DNA from: an uncultured bacterium
GTDB lineage: Bacteria; Bacillota; Clostridia; Lachnospirales; Lachnospiraceae
Assembly (NCBI GenBank): GCA_948467735.1
Contig: CAOKFN010000023.1
Location: 1-64,000 of the forward strand
Direction: 5' to 3'
Length of the DNA stretch: 64,000 nt
The notes beneath the pieces were generated by a model. The model made no database searches. It saw nothing but the letters and a program-made list of their open reading frames with translations, and was not told the DNA's origin. This document shows positions 26,218-34,900 of the stretch, piece by piece. The stretch's first letter is position 1. Each line of letters opens with the position of its first letter. A program made the translations under genes and the position numbers.

Positions 26218-27543
26218 TTAACGCACATGAAACGCCAGCAGGCCGGGATACTCCGCCGCCTTGCCAAGCTCCTCCTCTATCTTTAACAGGCGGTTGTACT
26301 TCGCCGCACGGTCGCTCCTGCAGGGGGCGCCCGTCTTAATCTGTCCCGTGTTCCATGCCACCGCCAGATCGGCAATGGTGGTATCCTCCGTCTCGCCGGA
26401 ACGATGGGACATCACCGCGGTATAATTATTTTTGTGGGCCAGCTCCACCGCTTCATAGGCTTCCGTCAGGGTGCCGATTTGATTGACCTTCACCAGAATG
26501 GAGCCCGCCGTGCCAAGCTTGATGCCCGCCGCCAAGCGCTTTTTGTTGGTTACGAAAAGATCGTCGCCCACCAGCTGCACCTTTGCGCCCAGTCTCGCGG
26601 TCAGCTTCTGCCAGCCGTCCCAATCGTCTTCCGCAAGGCCGTCCTCAAGAGAGATGATGGGGAAATTATCCGCAAGCTTCTCGTAATAAGAAATCATGTC
26701 GTCCGTGCTCCTGACCACCTCCTGTCCCTTCAGGCGGCTCTCCCCGGGGAAATGGTACATCTGCGTCTTTTCGTTATACAGTTCACTGGAAGCCGCATCC
26801 ATGGCAATCCATACGTCCTCCCCCGGCCGATAACCGGAAGCCTTAATCGCGTCCACCAGCATGGCCAGCACGCTCTCAGCGTCGGGCAGGTCGGGCGCAA
26901 ATCCTCCCTCGTCCCCCACGCCTGTGGCAAGTCCCTTCTGCTCCAACAGCTTTTTCAGGTTATGATAGATTTCCGCGCAGATGCGCAGGGCGCAGGAAAA
27001 ACTGTCCGCGCAGACGGGCATAATCATGAATTCCTGAAAATCCACCGTATTATCCGCATGTTTTCCGCCGTTTAAAATATTCATCATGGGAACCGGAAGC
27101 AGATGCGCCCCGCTGCCGCCCACATAGCGGTACAAAGGCATGGAGAGCGCCGCCGCCGCGGCCTTGGCGCAGGCCAAGGATACGGAGAGCGTCGCGTTCG
27201 CCCCCAGATTCTCCTTGTTTTCCGTACCGTCCAGCTCCACAAGCCCTCTGTCGATTTCGATTTGGTTCAGGGCGTTTCTGCCCACAAGGGCCGACGCGAT
27301 TTTATCGTTGACATTCTTCACGGCATGCTGCACGCCCAGACCAAAATACCTAGGTTCGCCGTCCCGCAGCTCCACCGCCTCAAAGCGCCCCGTGCTGGCG
27401 CCGGAGGGAACCGCGGCGGTTCCGGTATAACGCCGGCCGTCTTGATGGTTTAAAACGGTCAGCTCCGTTTCCACCGTGGGATTTCCCCGGGAATCCAGAA
27501 TTTCCCGGGCGTGAATGGATTTGATTTCCAGATATGTGATCAT
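26218..27543 (-). CDS. eno: Enolase
   Basis: 441 residues. EIKSIHAREILDSRGNPTVE, VPSGASTGRFEAVELRDG, MMNILNGGKHADNTVDFQEFMIMP, GVGDEGGFAPDLPD (catalytic Glu), ISLEDGLAEDDWDGW, LVGDDLFVTNKKRL (catalytic Lys region) and the C-terminal signature KVNQIGTLTEA with SHRSGETEDTTIADLAVA. It converts 2-phosphoglycerate to phosphoenolpyruvate in glycolysis. RBS AAGGAGG, monocistronic, with its own terminator. The other lower-glycolysis gene, gpmI, lies 10 kb away. Confidence 0.97.
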   Translation of the reverse strand: MITYLEIKSIHAREILDSRGNPTVETELTVLNHQDGRRYTGTAAVPSGASTGRFEAVELRDGEPRYFGLGVQHAVKNVNDKIASALVGRNALNQIEIDRGLVELDGTENKENLGANATLSVSLACAKAAAAALSMPLYRYVGGSGAHLLPVPMMNILNGGKHADNTVDFQEFMIMPVCADSFSCALRICAEIYHNLKKLLEQKGLATGVGDEGGFAPDLPDAESVLAMLVDAIKASGYRPGEDVWIAMDAASSELYNEKTQMYHFPGESRLKGQEVVRSTDDMISYYEKLADNFPIISLEDGLAEDDWDGWQKLTARLGAKVQLVGDDLFVTNKKRLAAGIKLGTAGSILVKVNQIGTLTEAYEAVELAHKNNYTAVMSHRSGETEDTTIADLAVAWNTGQIKTGAPCRSDRAAKYNRLLKIEEELGKAAEYPGLLAFHVR

Positions 27544-27739
27544 GATATCAGAACCTCCTTATGGTTTTGGCTAACGCTTATTTATTTTTGTAGCTTTTCC
27601 CAAAAAGAAGGTATTTATTCCGCTGTTTTTAGACTGCATTTTCAAAATAATTCAAAGAATTTACCGTAAAACTGCCCGGGCCCAAAATTTCTCATGTCGG
27701 TTCCATGCTCTTGAATGATTTTATCTGCAAAAAAATAAT

Positions 27740-28255
27740 CTACTCAATTTCAAATACCGTTCCTTCATATTCCCGCAGCGCCGCAATGTCGCGTGCTTTC
27801 AGATATTTTCCCTGTACCCGGTCAAATTCCTGTCCGTTGATTAACCGCACCGTCTCTTCAAACGTATGCCACTGCACCTCCGTATGGTTTTCCTGCTCCT
27901 CTTTAGTCAGATGATTTTCATCGGGCGTATCCACGACGGTGACGACGAAATAATAGTTCGTCTGGGTATAGTCCAAGCAGGCCCGGTTTTCCGCGACGAC
28001 ACCAAGCTCCTTTATGTCGCCGCAGACGCATCCCGTCTCCTCGTACACCTCCCGGCGCAGAGCCGCCAGCACATCCTCGCCCTCTTCCACACCACCGCCG
28101 GGCAGACTATAGAGCTTGAACTTGTCGGAATACATTACCGCATATAGTCCCTCCCTGCTCTTTACGATGGCGCGGGCGGTCAGCCGGGGCGCCTTCGCGG
28201 ACAGTCCCTCCTTTCCAAGAATCATTTTGTCATTCAATACACATATTTGTTTCAT
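27740..28255 (-). CDS. Nudix hydrolase
   Basis: 171 residues from ATG 28255, which follows AAAGGGA; the longer frame from 28306 has no site. The Nudix box is complete: GGGVEEGEDVLAALRREVYEETG. An N-terminal strand pair (LTARAIVKSREGLYAVMYS, YSLPGGG) and a C-terminal helix complete the fold. Substrate cannot be told from sequence; the form with an ETG and a polar C-tail is like many Clostridial housecleaning or ADP-ribose-type pyrophosphatases. Monocistronic; the 27544-27739 stretch beyond it holds only the enolase leader. Confidence 0.9.
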   Translation of the reverse strand: MKQICVLNDKMILGKEGLSAKAPRLTARAIVKSREGLYAVMYSDKFKLYSLPGGGVEEGEDVLAALRREVYEETGCVCGDIKELGVVAENRACLDYTQTNYYFVVTVVDTPDENHLTKEEQENHTEVQWHTFEETVRLINGQEFDRVQGKYLKARDIAALREYEGTVFEIE

Positions 28256-28590
28256 ATTTATCCCTTTCCTTGGAGTCGGTACGCCTGCCGCACATACCGC
28301 AGCCATCCAAAAGCCGCTACAGACCTAATATCAACTGCCTTCCCATACCGTCAGGGCATGAAAATTCAGACATTTATACTCGCAGGCGATAAAATCCGCC
28401 GCCTATTCACGATGTTTTCCATTCGTGAACCGGACGGCTTTGCAGACTTCAGTAATTGTTTAAGAAATATTAAATAGCAATATTAGATATGTATAAATCA
28501 TTCCCAAAAAGACTTGCTTTATTTTCCTTTCATGCCTATAATGAAGTCAGTTCGTACACAAACGCGATACCAAGAAAGGAAGTGTTATCA
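28256..28590 (+). promoter_or_regulatory. Upstream region and promoter of the second Uma2 gene
   Basis: TTGCTT (28514-28519), a 17-base spacer and TATAAT (28537-28542) lie 49 bases before ATG 28591. The rest of this 335-base stretch has no supported gene; it contains the short repeat GCGATAAAATCCGCCGCC (about 28386-28403), also found at 29374-29391 and, inverted and shortened, near 43392. Confidence 0.55.
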
Positions 28591-29157
28591 ATGGCATTGG
28601 CACAGGAAAAGTACTTTACCATAGACGATATTTATGCTCTGCCGGAAGGGGAACACGCCGAGCTGATCGACGGCGAAATTTATTATATGGCGCCGCCCGG
28701 CACGAGACATCAGAGAATATTATCTTTTCTGCATCTGGAAATAGGAAATTACATTCGTGCAAAAAAAGGCTCCTGCGAGGTTTTTCCAGCACCTTTCGCC
28801 GTATTCCCCTTTGGGGACGATTCCAAATATCTGGAACCGGATATCTCCGTAGTCTGCGATAAGCATAAAATAAACGCTCATGGCTGTATGGGGGCTCCCG
28901 ACTGGATTATCGAAATTGTATCCCCCAGCAGCCGTCCTATGGATTACTATACAAAATTATCCCTATATCGTTCCGCCGGTGTAAGGGAATATTGGATTGT
29001 AGACCCCATGAAACAAACCATCCTTGTATATGATATGGAACATGCCTTGGCGCCCGTCCTCTATTCTTTTTCCGATACTGTCAAAGTCAATATCTACGAC
29101 GATCTGTCGATCAACTTTTCCGATATCGCCGGGCTGCCGGATTTTTTTCAGCAATAG
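28591..29157 (+). CDS. Uma2 family (DUF820) PD-(D/E)XK endonuclease-like protein, second copy
   Basis: 188 residues from ATG 28591 (GAAAGGAAG upstream); a longer frame from 28489 lacks a site. It shares long blocks with the protein at 1004-1546: FTIDDIYALPEGEHAELIDG, YLEPDISVVCD, GAPDWIIEIVSPSSRPMDYYTKL, YRSAGVREYWIVDP. The catalytic D and E positions are kept. Function unproven. The two copies lie 27.6 kb apart in the same orientation without shared neighbours, which suggests gene dispersal rather than tandem duplication. Confidence 0.85.
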   Translation: MALAQEKYFTIDDIYALPEGEHAELIDGEIYYMAPPGTRHQRILSFLHLEIGNYIRAKKGSCEVFPAPFAVFPFGDDSKYLEPDISVVCDKHKINAHGCMGAPDWIIEIVSPSSRPMDYYTKLSLYRSAGVREYWIVDPMKQTILVYDMEHALAPVLYSFSDTVKVNIYDDLSINFSDIAGLPDFFQQ

Positions 29158-29231
29158 CTTCCACATCCCGGAAATTCTATTGCCTAAATCACACAGGGGG
29201 AAGCATCTCCCCCTGCAATGTCCGGCCCTTT

Positions 29232-29393
29232 CCGCCATACTTAGAAACGATAAATTTCTTTTCCGGTTTGAAATCCGCCGAAGGAGTGCCGTTTCCGCCA
29301 CACTTCCGAGCAATAAATATCTCTTCCGGCTTGAACGCCGCCGAAGGACTGCCGTGTCCGCCGCACTTACATGCGATAAAATCCGCCGCCGGC
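29232..29393. repeat. 63-bp tandem repeat between Uma2 and the aldo/keto reductase
   Basis: Units start at 29232, 29295 and 29358 (last one partial), each opening CCGCCACACTT-like, then CGATAAAT, CTTTTCCGG, CCGCCGAAGGA and TGCCG. The 63-base period keeps one frame open across the array (21-residue unit), but no start or RBS fits, so I treat it as non-coding. Confidence 0.7.
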
Positions 29394-29395
29394 GT

Positions 29396-30418
29396 CTATA
29401 ACGCTTTTCCGTCCAAAATCTCGCGATAGTCCTTATAATTTTTCTCCAAAAGGGCCGGCGTGTCCAGTCCGTAGGGGCATTTGGATCTGCATTTGCCGCA
29501 GTGGAGGCATTCTTCTATTTTTTTCATTTTGGCCTGTGCCTGCGGCGTGAGCTGTGCCGCGGAGGGGGAACGGCGTATGAGCAGACTCATGCGGGCGCAG
29601 GTGTTAATTTCAATCCCCGCCGGGCAGGGCATACAATAGCCGCAGCCCCGGCAGAAATCACCTAAAAGCTCCTCTCTGTCCCGGGCGATGATTCCGGCGA
29701 TCTCCTCCGTCATCTCGGGAGGATTATCAATGTATGACAAAAATTCGTCCAGCTCCTGTTCGCGCTGTATTCCCCAGATGGGAAGCACATTGTCATACTG
29801 GGCCAGAAACGCGTATGCCGCCGCGGAATTGGTGATCAGCCCTCCGGAGAGGGCTTTCATGGCGATAAATCCCATCCCCGCCTTCTTACATTTTTCCACC
29901 AGTGCAATATCTTTCTGCGTGGCAAGATAACAGAAGGGGAACTGCAGCGTCTCATATAGACCGCTCTCCACCGCCTCCTCCGCCACATTCAGGCGGTGGT
30001 TTGTAATGCCGATATGGCGCACCATGCCTTTTTCCTTCGCCTCCAGCATGGCCTCGTAAAGACCGCTGCCGTCTCCGGGCTTCGGGCAGAAGGCCGGATT
30101 GTGAAACTGATATAAATCAATATAATCCGTGCGCAGATTGCCAAGGGAAGTGTGCAGATCCTTCCAGAATCCTTCCCCGTCCGCCGCTCCGGTTTTGGTG
30201 GCGATATAAATCTTATCCCTGATTCCGTCGAAGGCTTCCCCCAGCTTTTCCTCGCTGTCCGTATAAAAACGGGCCGTGTCATAAAACGTTATTCCATGTT
30301 CATAGGCCCTGCGCAGAAGCTTTACCGCCTCTTCCATGGAAACGCGCTGAATCGGCAGCGCCCCGAAAGAATTCTTCTCAACCGTGATTCCCGTACCGCC
30401 CAATGTTACTTTTGCCAT
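29396..30418 (-). CDS. Aldo/keto reductase with C-terminal 4Fe-4S ferredoxin domain
   Basis: 340 residues. AKR barrel: ITFYDTARFYTDSEEKLGEAF (catalytic Asp, Tyr), IYIATKTG (Lys), DLYQFHNP (His), GITNHRLN. The C-terminus has two cysteine clusters, CRGCGYCMPCPAGIEINTC and CLHCGKCRSKCPYGLDTP, of the 2x[4Fe-4S] type. The combination is common in anaerobes; substrate is unknown and electrons may come from ferredoxin as well as NAD(P)H. It appears monocistronic. Confidence 0.92.
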   Translation of the reverse strand: MAKVTLGGTGITVEKNSFGALPIQRVSMEEAVKLLRRAYEHGITFYDTARFYTDSEEKLGEAFDGIRDKIYIATKTGAADGEGFWKDLHTSLGNLRTDYIDLYQFHNPAFCPKPGDGSGLYEAMLEAKEKGMVRHIGITNHRLNVAEEAVESGLYETLQFPFCYLATQKDIALVEKCKKAGMGFIAMKALSGGLITNSAAAYAFLAQYDNVLPIWGIQREQELDEFLSYIDNPPEMTEEIAGIIARDREELLGDFCRGCGYCMPCPAGIEINTCARMSLLIRRSPSAAQLTPQAQAKMKKIEECLHCGKCRSKCPYGLDTPALLEKNYKDYREILDGKAL

Positions 30419-30469
30419 TCATAACCCTCCATTCTAATCCCGCATCCGTCCTACCATATCCGGATGCTG

Positions 30470-30550
30470 TTTTTATTCCCGCAGGCAGATATGCCTTGCT
30501 GAGCAGACATTGCCTGCCGAGCAGACATTGCCTTCCAGCAATGAGCAGGC
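30470..30550 (+). repeat. Dispersed structured element, copy C (5' part only)
   Basis: TTATTCCCGCAGGCAGATAT followed by two GAGCAGACATTGCC units and a stem CATTGC/GCAATG. This matches the first third of copy A (4095-4345); the AAAGCCA hairpin and GAATGCCGCGAGG block are absent. Confidence 0.6.
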
Positions 30551-30607
30551 CAAAAAGCCGCCGTTTGCATACATTCCTTTGTGTCATTTCAGAATTGTAC
30601 CGATATT

Positions 30608-31804
30608 CTAATAATTATCGTCATTAAAATCCGTTCCCTTCGGCTTCCTGTTCAGTACGACAGCTGCCATCACAGCCACGCCCACAAAGAGAATAATGGC
30701 GGCTGCCGCCAATATCATAACCCAGTTTATCTCCTGTGAGGATTCCGTGCTGTCCTGACTGCCTGCGGGCTTAACTTCAGGTGTAATCGACGGCTCCCTG
30801 TTATTTTCTCCGGAATTGCCCTCCGGGGAAGGCTTGGGCGAAGCAGTTGTCGCGGGCGCCTCCGTACCGCTTCCTGTCCCGGTTCCCTGAGCGCCGCTGC
30901 CGCCTGTCTGCGTGCCGCCGCCCGTTCCCTGCGTACCGTTCCCGCCTGTCTGCGTGCCGCCCGTTCCCTGAGCGCCGTTCCCGCTCTGGCTTCCCGTTCC
31001 TGTCCCCTGAGCGCCGTTCCCGCCTGTCTGCGTGCCGCCGCCCGTTCCTGTTCCCTGAGTACCGTTCCCGCTCTGGCTTCCGCTTCCTGTTCCCTGAGCG
31101 CCAGCCCCGCTCTGACCGCCGTTTCCTGCCGTCCCTTGACCGGAGCCTCCCGTATTCTGACTGCCATTCTCTTCCCCGGAACTGCCGTCGCCGGAATCCT
31201 CGTCCGAGACATTATCATCATCACCGGAATTATCGTCCTCTCCCGAATTATCATCATCACCGGGATGATCGTCCTCTCCCAAATTATCATCTCCGGGCCT
31301 ATCGTCCTCTCCCGGCTCCTCGTCCTGCCTGTTGACTACCACCGGCCCGGTAGAGGTCAGTCCCTCCGGCTTCTTTAATTCCGTCCCATAGACATACTGA
31401 ACGGAATCCACCGGCACGCTGACTGCCGCCGTTGTACTGCCGCCGTTCCCATCCAGAACAATCACCTTCCCTAAGGTCAAAGAATCCGACCCCTGCGCAA
31501 AAAGCGGCTCCGTCCCCGCTATGTAGACATTCAGTTTCTTCTCTTCCTTATGAAACCTGAATTCCGTAATTTTCGCACTGCCCGCGGCAAACTCAAATTC
31601 CGCCCTCTCCGCATCCGGCGAATCTATCAGCAGACTGAATTGTATGGAAGAAATCCCCTCCTCTCCAGCCTGCGGTAGAATCATCGTCACCGTTCCCGTC
31701 TCGTCCAGCCGGACTTCGTTTCCTCCCTCCGCCAAGACCCTTCCGGGCAGCAGAAGCGCCCATATAAGAGCTGCCGCGAGCATTTTCCATTTGTTTTTCT
31801 TCAC
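30608..31804 (-). CDS. Membrane-anchored cohesin-like surface protein with acidic and Gly/Thr-rich stalk
   Basis: About 398 residues. GTG at 31804 has GGAGG at ideal spacing; the ATG at 31816 would put that site inside the gene. Order: signal peptide (MLAAALIWALLLPGRVLAEG), a beta-sandwich of about 130 residues resembling a cohesin (TVTMILPQAGEEGISSIQFSL, LTLGKVIVLDG), an Asp/Glu repeat stretch (GEDDNSGDDDN), a long Gly-Thr-Gln repeat (GAQGTGTGSQSGN), a TM helix (WVMILAAAAIILFVGVAVMAA) and a short basic tail. The layout is an extracellular receptor on a stalk. It follows the dockerin-bearing M60 gene in the same direction. Confidence 0.65.
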   Translation of the reverse strand: MKKNKWKMLAAALIWALLLPGRVLAEGGNEVRLDETGTVTMILPQAGEEGISSIQFSLLIDSPDAERAEFEFAAGSAKITEFRFHKEEKKLNVYIAGTEPLFAQGSDSLTLGKVIVLDGNGGSTTAAVSVPVDSVQYVYGTELKKPEGLTSTGPVVVNRQDEEPGEDDRPGDDNLGEDDHPGDDDNSGEDDNSGDDDNVSDEDSGDGSSGEENGSQNTGGSGQGTAGNGGQSGAGAQGTGSGSQSGNGTQGTGTGGGTQTGGNGAQGTGTGSQSGNGAQGTGGTQTGGNGTQGTGGGTQTGGSGAQGTGTGSGTEAPATTASPKPSPEGNSGENNREPSITPEVKPAGSQDSTESSQEINWVMILAAAAIILFVGVAVMAAVVLNRKPKGTDFNDDNY

Positions 31805-31869
31805 GTTAACCTCCATGATTTTGTTTCGCGCAATCTCAACTCTGAATGAGAAACGCCCTGCGACACACC

Positions 31870-31891
31870 CCCCGGAACAAAAGTTCCGGGG
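31870..31891 (-). other. Stem-loop between the M60 and cohesin-like genes
   Basis: CCCCGGAAC (31870-31878), AAAA loop, GTTCCGGGG (31883-31891). There is no T-tract in either direction, so it may stabilise or process a joint transcript rather than end it. Confidence 0.5.
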
Positions 31892-31977
31892 AATGCCGCC
31901 GTCCTGCCGTACTTCCTTCCGTATGCCAAAGCCTTTCTGCTTTTAGCACTTCAAATTTCATGCCGCATTCGTGCGGA

Positions 31978-34900
31978 TTATTGGCCGCCGCCCGTCTGCG
32001 CAATGCCGTCCAGCCGTATCTGCGGCAATGTCTGCGGCATGGTCTCCCACATGGAATCGCTGACGAGCCTCTGCCCCTCGTTGGTCAGGGCATTGTTGAC
32101 CCGATACAGCTCCGCCCGCACTTTCTCTATTCCGTTCAAATCCGCCTGCTGTCCCGGTTCTATCCAATAAATCCATGTGCCGTCCGACACATTCTGGATT
32201 GCTCCCTCCTTCGGCACATCCGCCAGAATAATCTGCTGTGCCTTCAGATTTCCTTCCCCGTCCACGCCGCCTGCAGTCTGACCGTTCTGGTCATATAAAA
32301 TCACCACGTTATAAGCCGGATTACCCTTATAAGCGCCCACGAATATAATGGAGCCTGCCGGAATGACGTCATTTTCTTTCTCACCGTAGCGATAGTCCTC
32401 CGCCAGCGTGCCAATGGCCGCGGTTCCGTCCCCGGCGCTTCTAAAATCCACATTGTCGCCGGTTGCGCCCAGCACATCCAATTCCCCGACGGACACCTGA
32501 CTGCCGCTCTGGGTGTGCAGCGTAAGCTTCACCGCGTCCGCCGCATAGGTGCTGACATAACCGCCGTCTTCATTTGCAAAGTACACAATATCCCCGGCGC
32601 CAAAGCTTCCCCGGGCCGCCTCAGCCCATTCGCCGCCGCAGCGAAGCCAGACTTCATAATCTCCCGTATATCCTTCGGCTCCTTGGTACTTAAGTCCCGA
32701 CACCGTGAGAGTTTTATGAAATTCCAAAATAATTTCAGCCTCTCCGGACGCCGAAGCGGTATATATGGTACTTGCGTCATTATCAATTAATTTTCCCGCG
32801 CCGAATACCTTCCCGGCCATATCTTCCGCTCCCGGCGTGCAGAGGGAATCCTGATTGGAAGCTGCGGGCGCATCGTCCGAAGCGGCCAGATTCTTCGTTT
32901 CCACCGTCCAGAAGGTTTTCTCCAGACTGCCGTCATGCTCTATCTTCATAGGCTCCAGACTCTTCACCGCCGAACGGTTCAGGTATTTATCAACCACCGT
33001 AATCTCATACCATACCACACGGTTATTCACATATACCGTGTCGGTAAACGTATTCTGCGTGGTAAATCCCGCCGTCTCCCTTATGGTCTCGCCGCCGGAA
33101 ATCATGCATCTCACAATCTCATATCCCAGCACATCCGTTTCGGGAATGTTCTTTGAGCTGAGCGTAAAGTCCACCTGATTAGCGCTGCCCATCCTTATCG
33201 CCGCGCTCACTCCGTCGCCCACGGCGTCCACCGTACCCGCACCGTCCAAGGCACTTGTACCGCCCCGTAAGCAATAGGCCCTCGCATCGTCGCTCACATA
33301 ATAAATCGCTCTGGTTTCCTTTTCAAACTGTTCCGCATAAGCTTTCGTCCCCTCATCCGGAGTCATTCCCCAGCGTTCAAAGAATTCAAGGATATTTTTC
33401 TCCGCCGCCCCACAGGACAAGCGCATAAGGTTCTGATTCTTATCCTGTGTCAGCGCAAGGGAAACGCCCCCGGGCGCAGGCGCTTTGGCCGCGGTTCTCG
33501 CGTAAGTATCCACCCGTGCGAAGAACAGATTTGCAAGCTGCTCATTGTAATCCGAATATGTCTTGAAATTGTATCCTTTGTCATAAGCCAGATGAAGCTG
33601 CCAGTACATTCCCAGCTGGGTAAATACGTTGGAAGCGCTGCCTTTCGCGCCGGACGTCACCTTTTCATATACTTTGTCATACTGGAACCGGACGCTTTCA
33701 TTGGTATCCTTCGCCTGCGCCAGCACCGAATAATAATTATTCGTCACCTCCGCCACGGCGTAAGCCCCCTGATTAATGCAGTGTCCGATCTCATGGGCAA
33801 TGCCCCATCCGAAGTAAGCGCCGCTCTGATACCTTCCTTCCTCATCGGATATCACAGACGCCGACGATACCATTCCGGCGCTTTCCGGCCATTCAATGCC
33901 GATATGATTGCCGGACGCATACATAAACGCCCCCGAGAACATTCTCTGATAACGGATGTTCAAATGTCCCTTCGGTATCCGGTTTACCGCATCCGCCGCA
34001 CTGTTGTTAAGACCCTTGTGCTGATAGAACAGATACATCATGCCTTCCATTGCATCCATGGAAGAAAGAATCTTCTGTGCCTGCTCCTTTGTGCTGCCGC
34101 TGCCCGCGCCTTTTAATATCTGCTGTGCCGGAAGCGAAAGCATCATGGTATCCAGCAGAATGTCGGACGCGCCCAGAATACAGTTCTGCGCGTCATACGC
34201 ATAGGCTGTCTGAGCATTGCCGGAATTTTGATGCGCCTCCGCATGCTTATCCTCCATCCCGCTCACATACTGACGAAGCTCCTCCACATAGGTTTGTGTT
34301 CTGGCAAGCCTCTCCGCATCGTCCGTCACCTGATACAAATCAAGCCTTGGAACCGAAACGCCGCCGCTGACACGGACAGCGTACTGATCGCTTTCATTTG
34401 TCCCCGTATACTGGACATACAACGCGCCTCCGGACTCAACGCCCGTGGTGGTCCATATCTTGGGAACCGTTATCTTGTTGGCGCCCACCTTCAGCGTCGC
34501 AATGACCTTGCTCACGGTTCCGGCCTCCGCATGATACTGGGTCGCCACCAGCTGGAGATTGGTATTTTCTCCCGTATGCCTGCTGTTATGCCCCACATAA
34601 ACCATGATTTCTTCCTGCGCCCCACAGACAACCCCCAGCGGCTGCCATGCGTTCAGTCCGCCGAAGCCTCTGCCCGCGTCATTGGTGGTAATCTGGTTGT
34701 GAATCCTGACGGACGCGTTCAGCTTTCCGTCCTTCAAAATTGCCTCCGCAGTCTGCAGCTCCCGTTCCAACAGCTCCCTGTCGGGATGATACTCGCCGCT
34801 GACCTCATCCACGGTGTTAATCTTCACCCGCAGAGCGTCTATGGCCCCCTGCGTCACATCCGATCTCAGCACCGTGTGCAGATCATCCTCGTATAGAGCC

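Noticed and set aside
29232..29393. Possible CRISPR array
   Set aside because: Repeats are contiguous, imperfect and without unique spacers; no cas genes nearby. The same holds for the 78-bp and 115-bp arrays.
29024..29401. 125-codon plus-strand ORF across the 63-bp repeats
   Set aside because: Starts inside the Uma2 gene out of frame; the open frame follows from the 63-base period.
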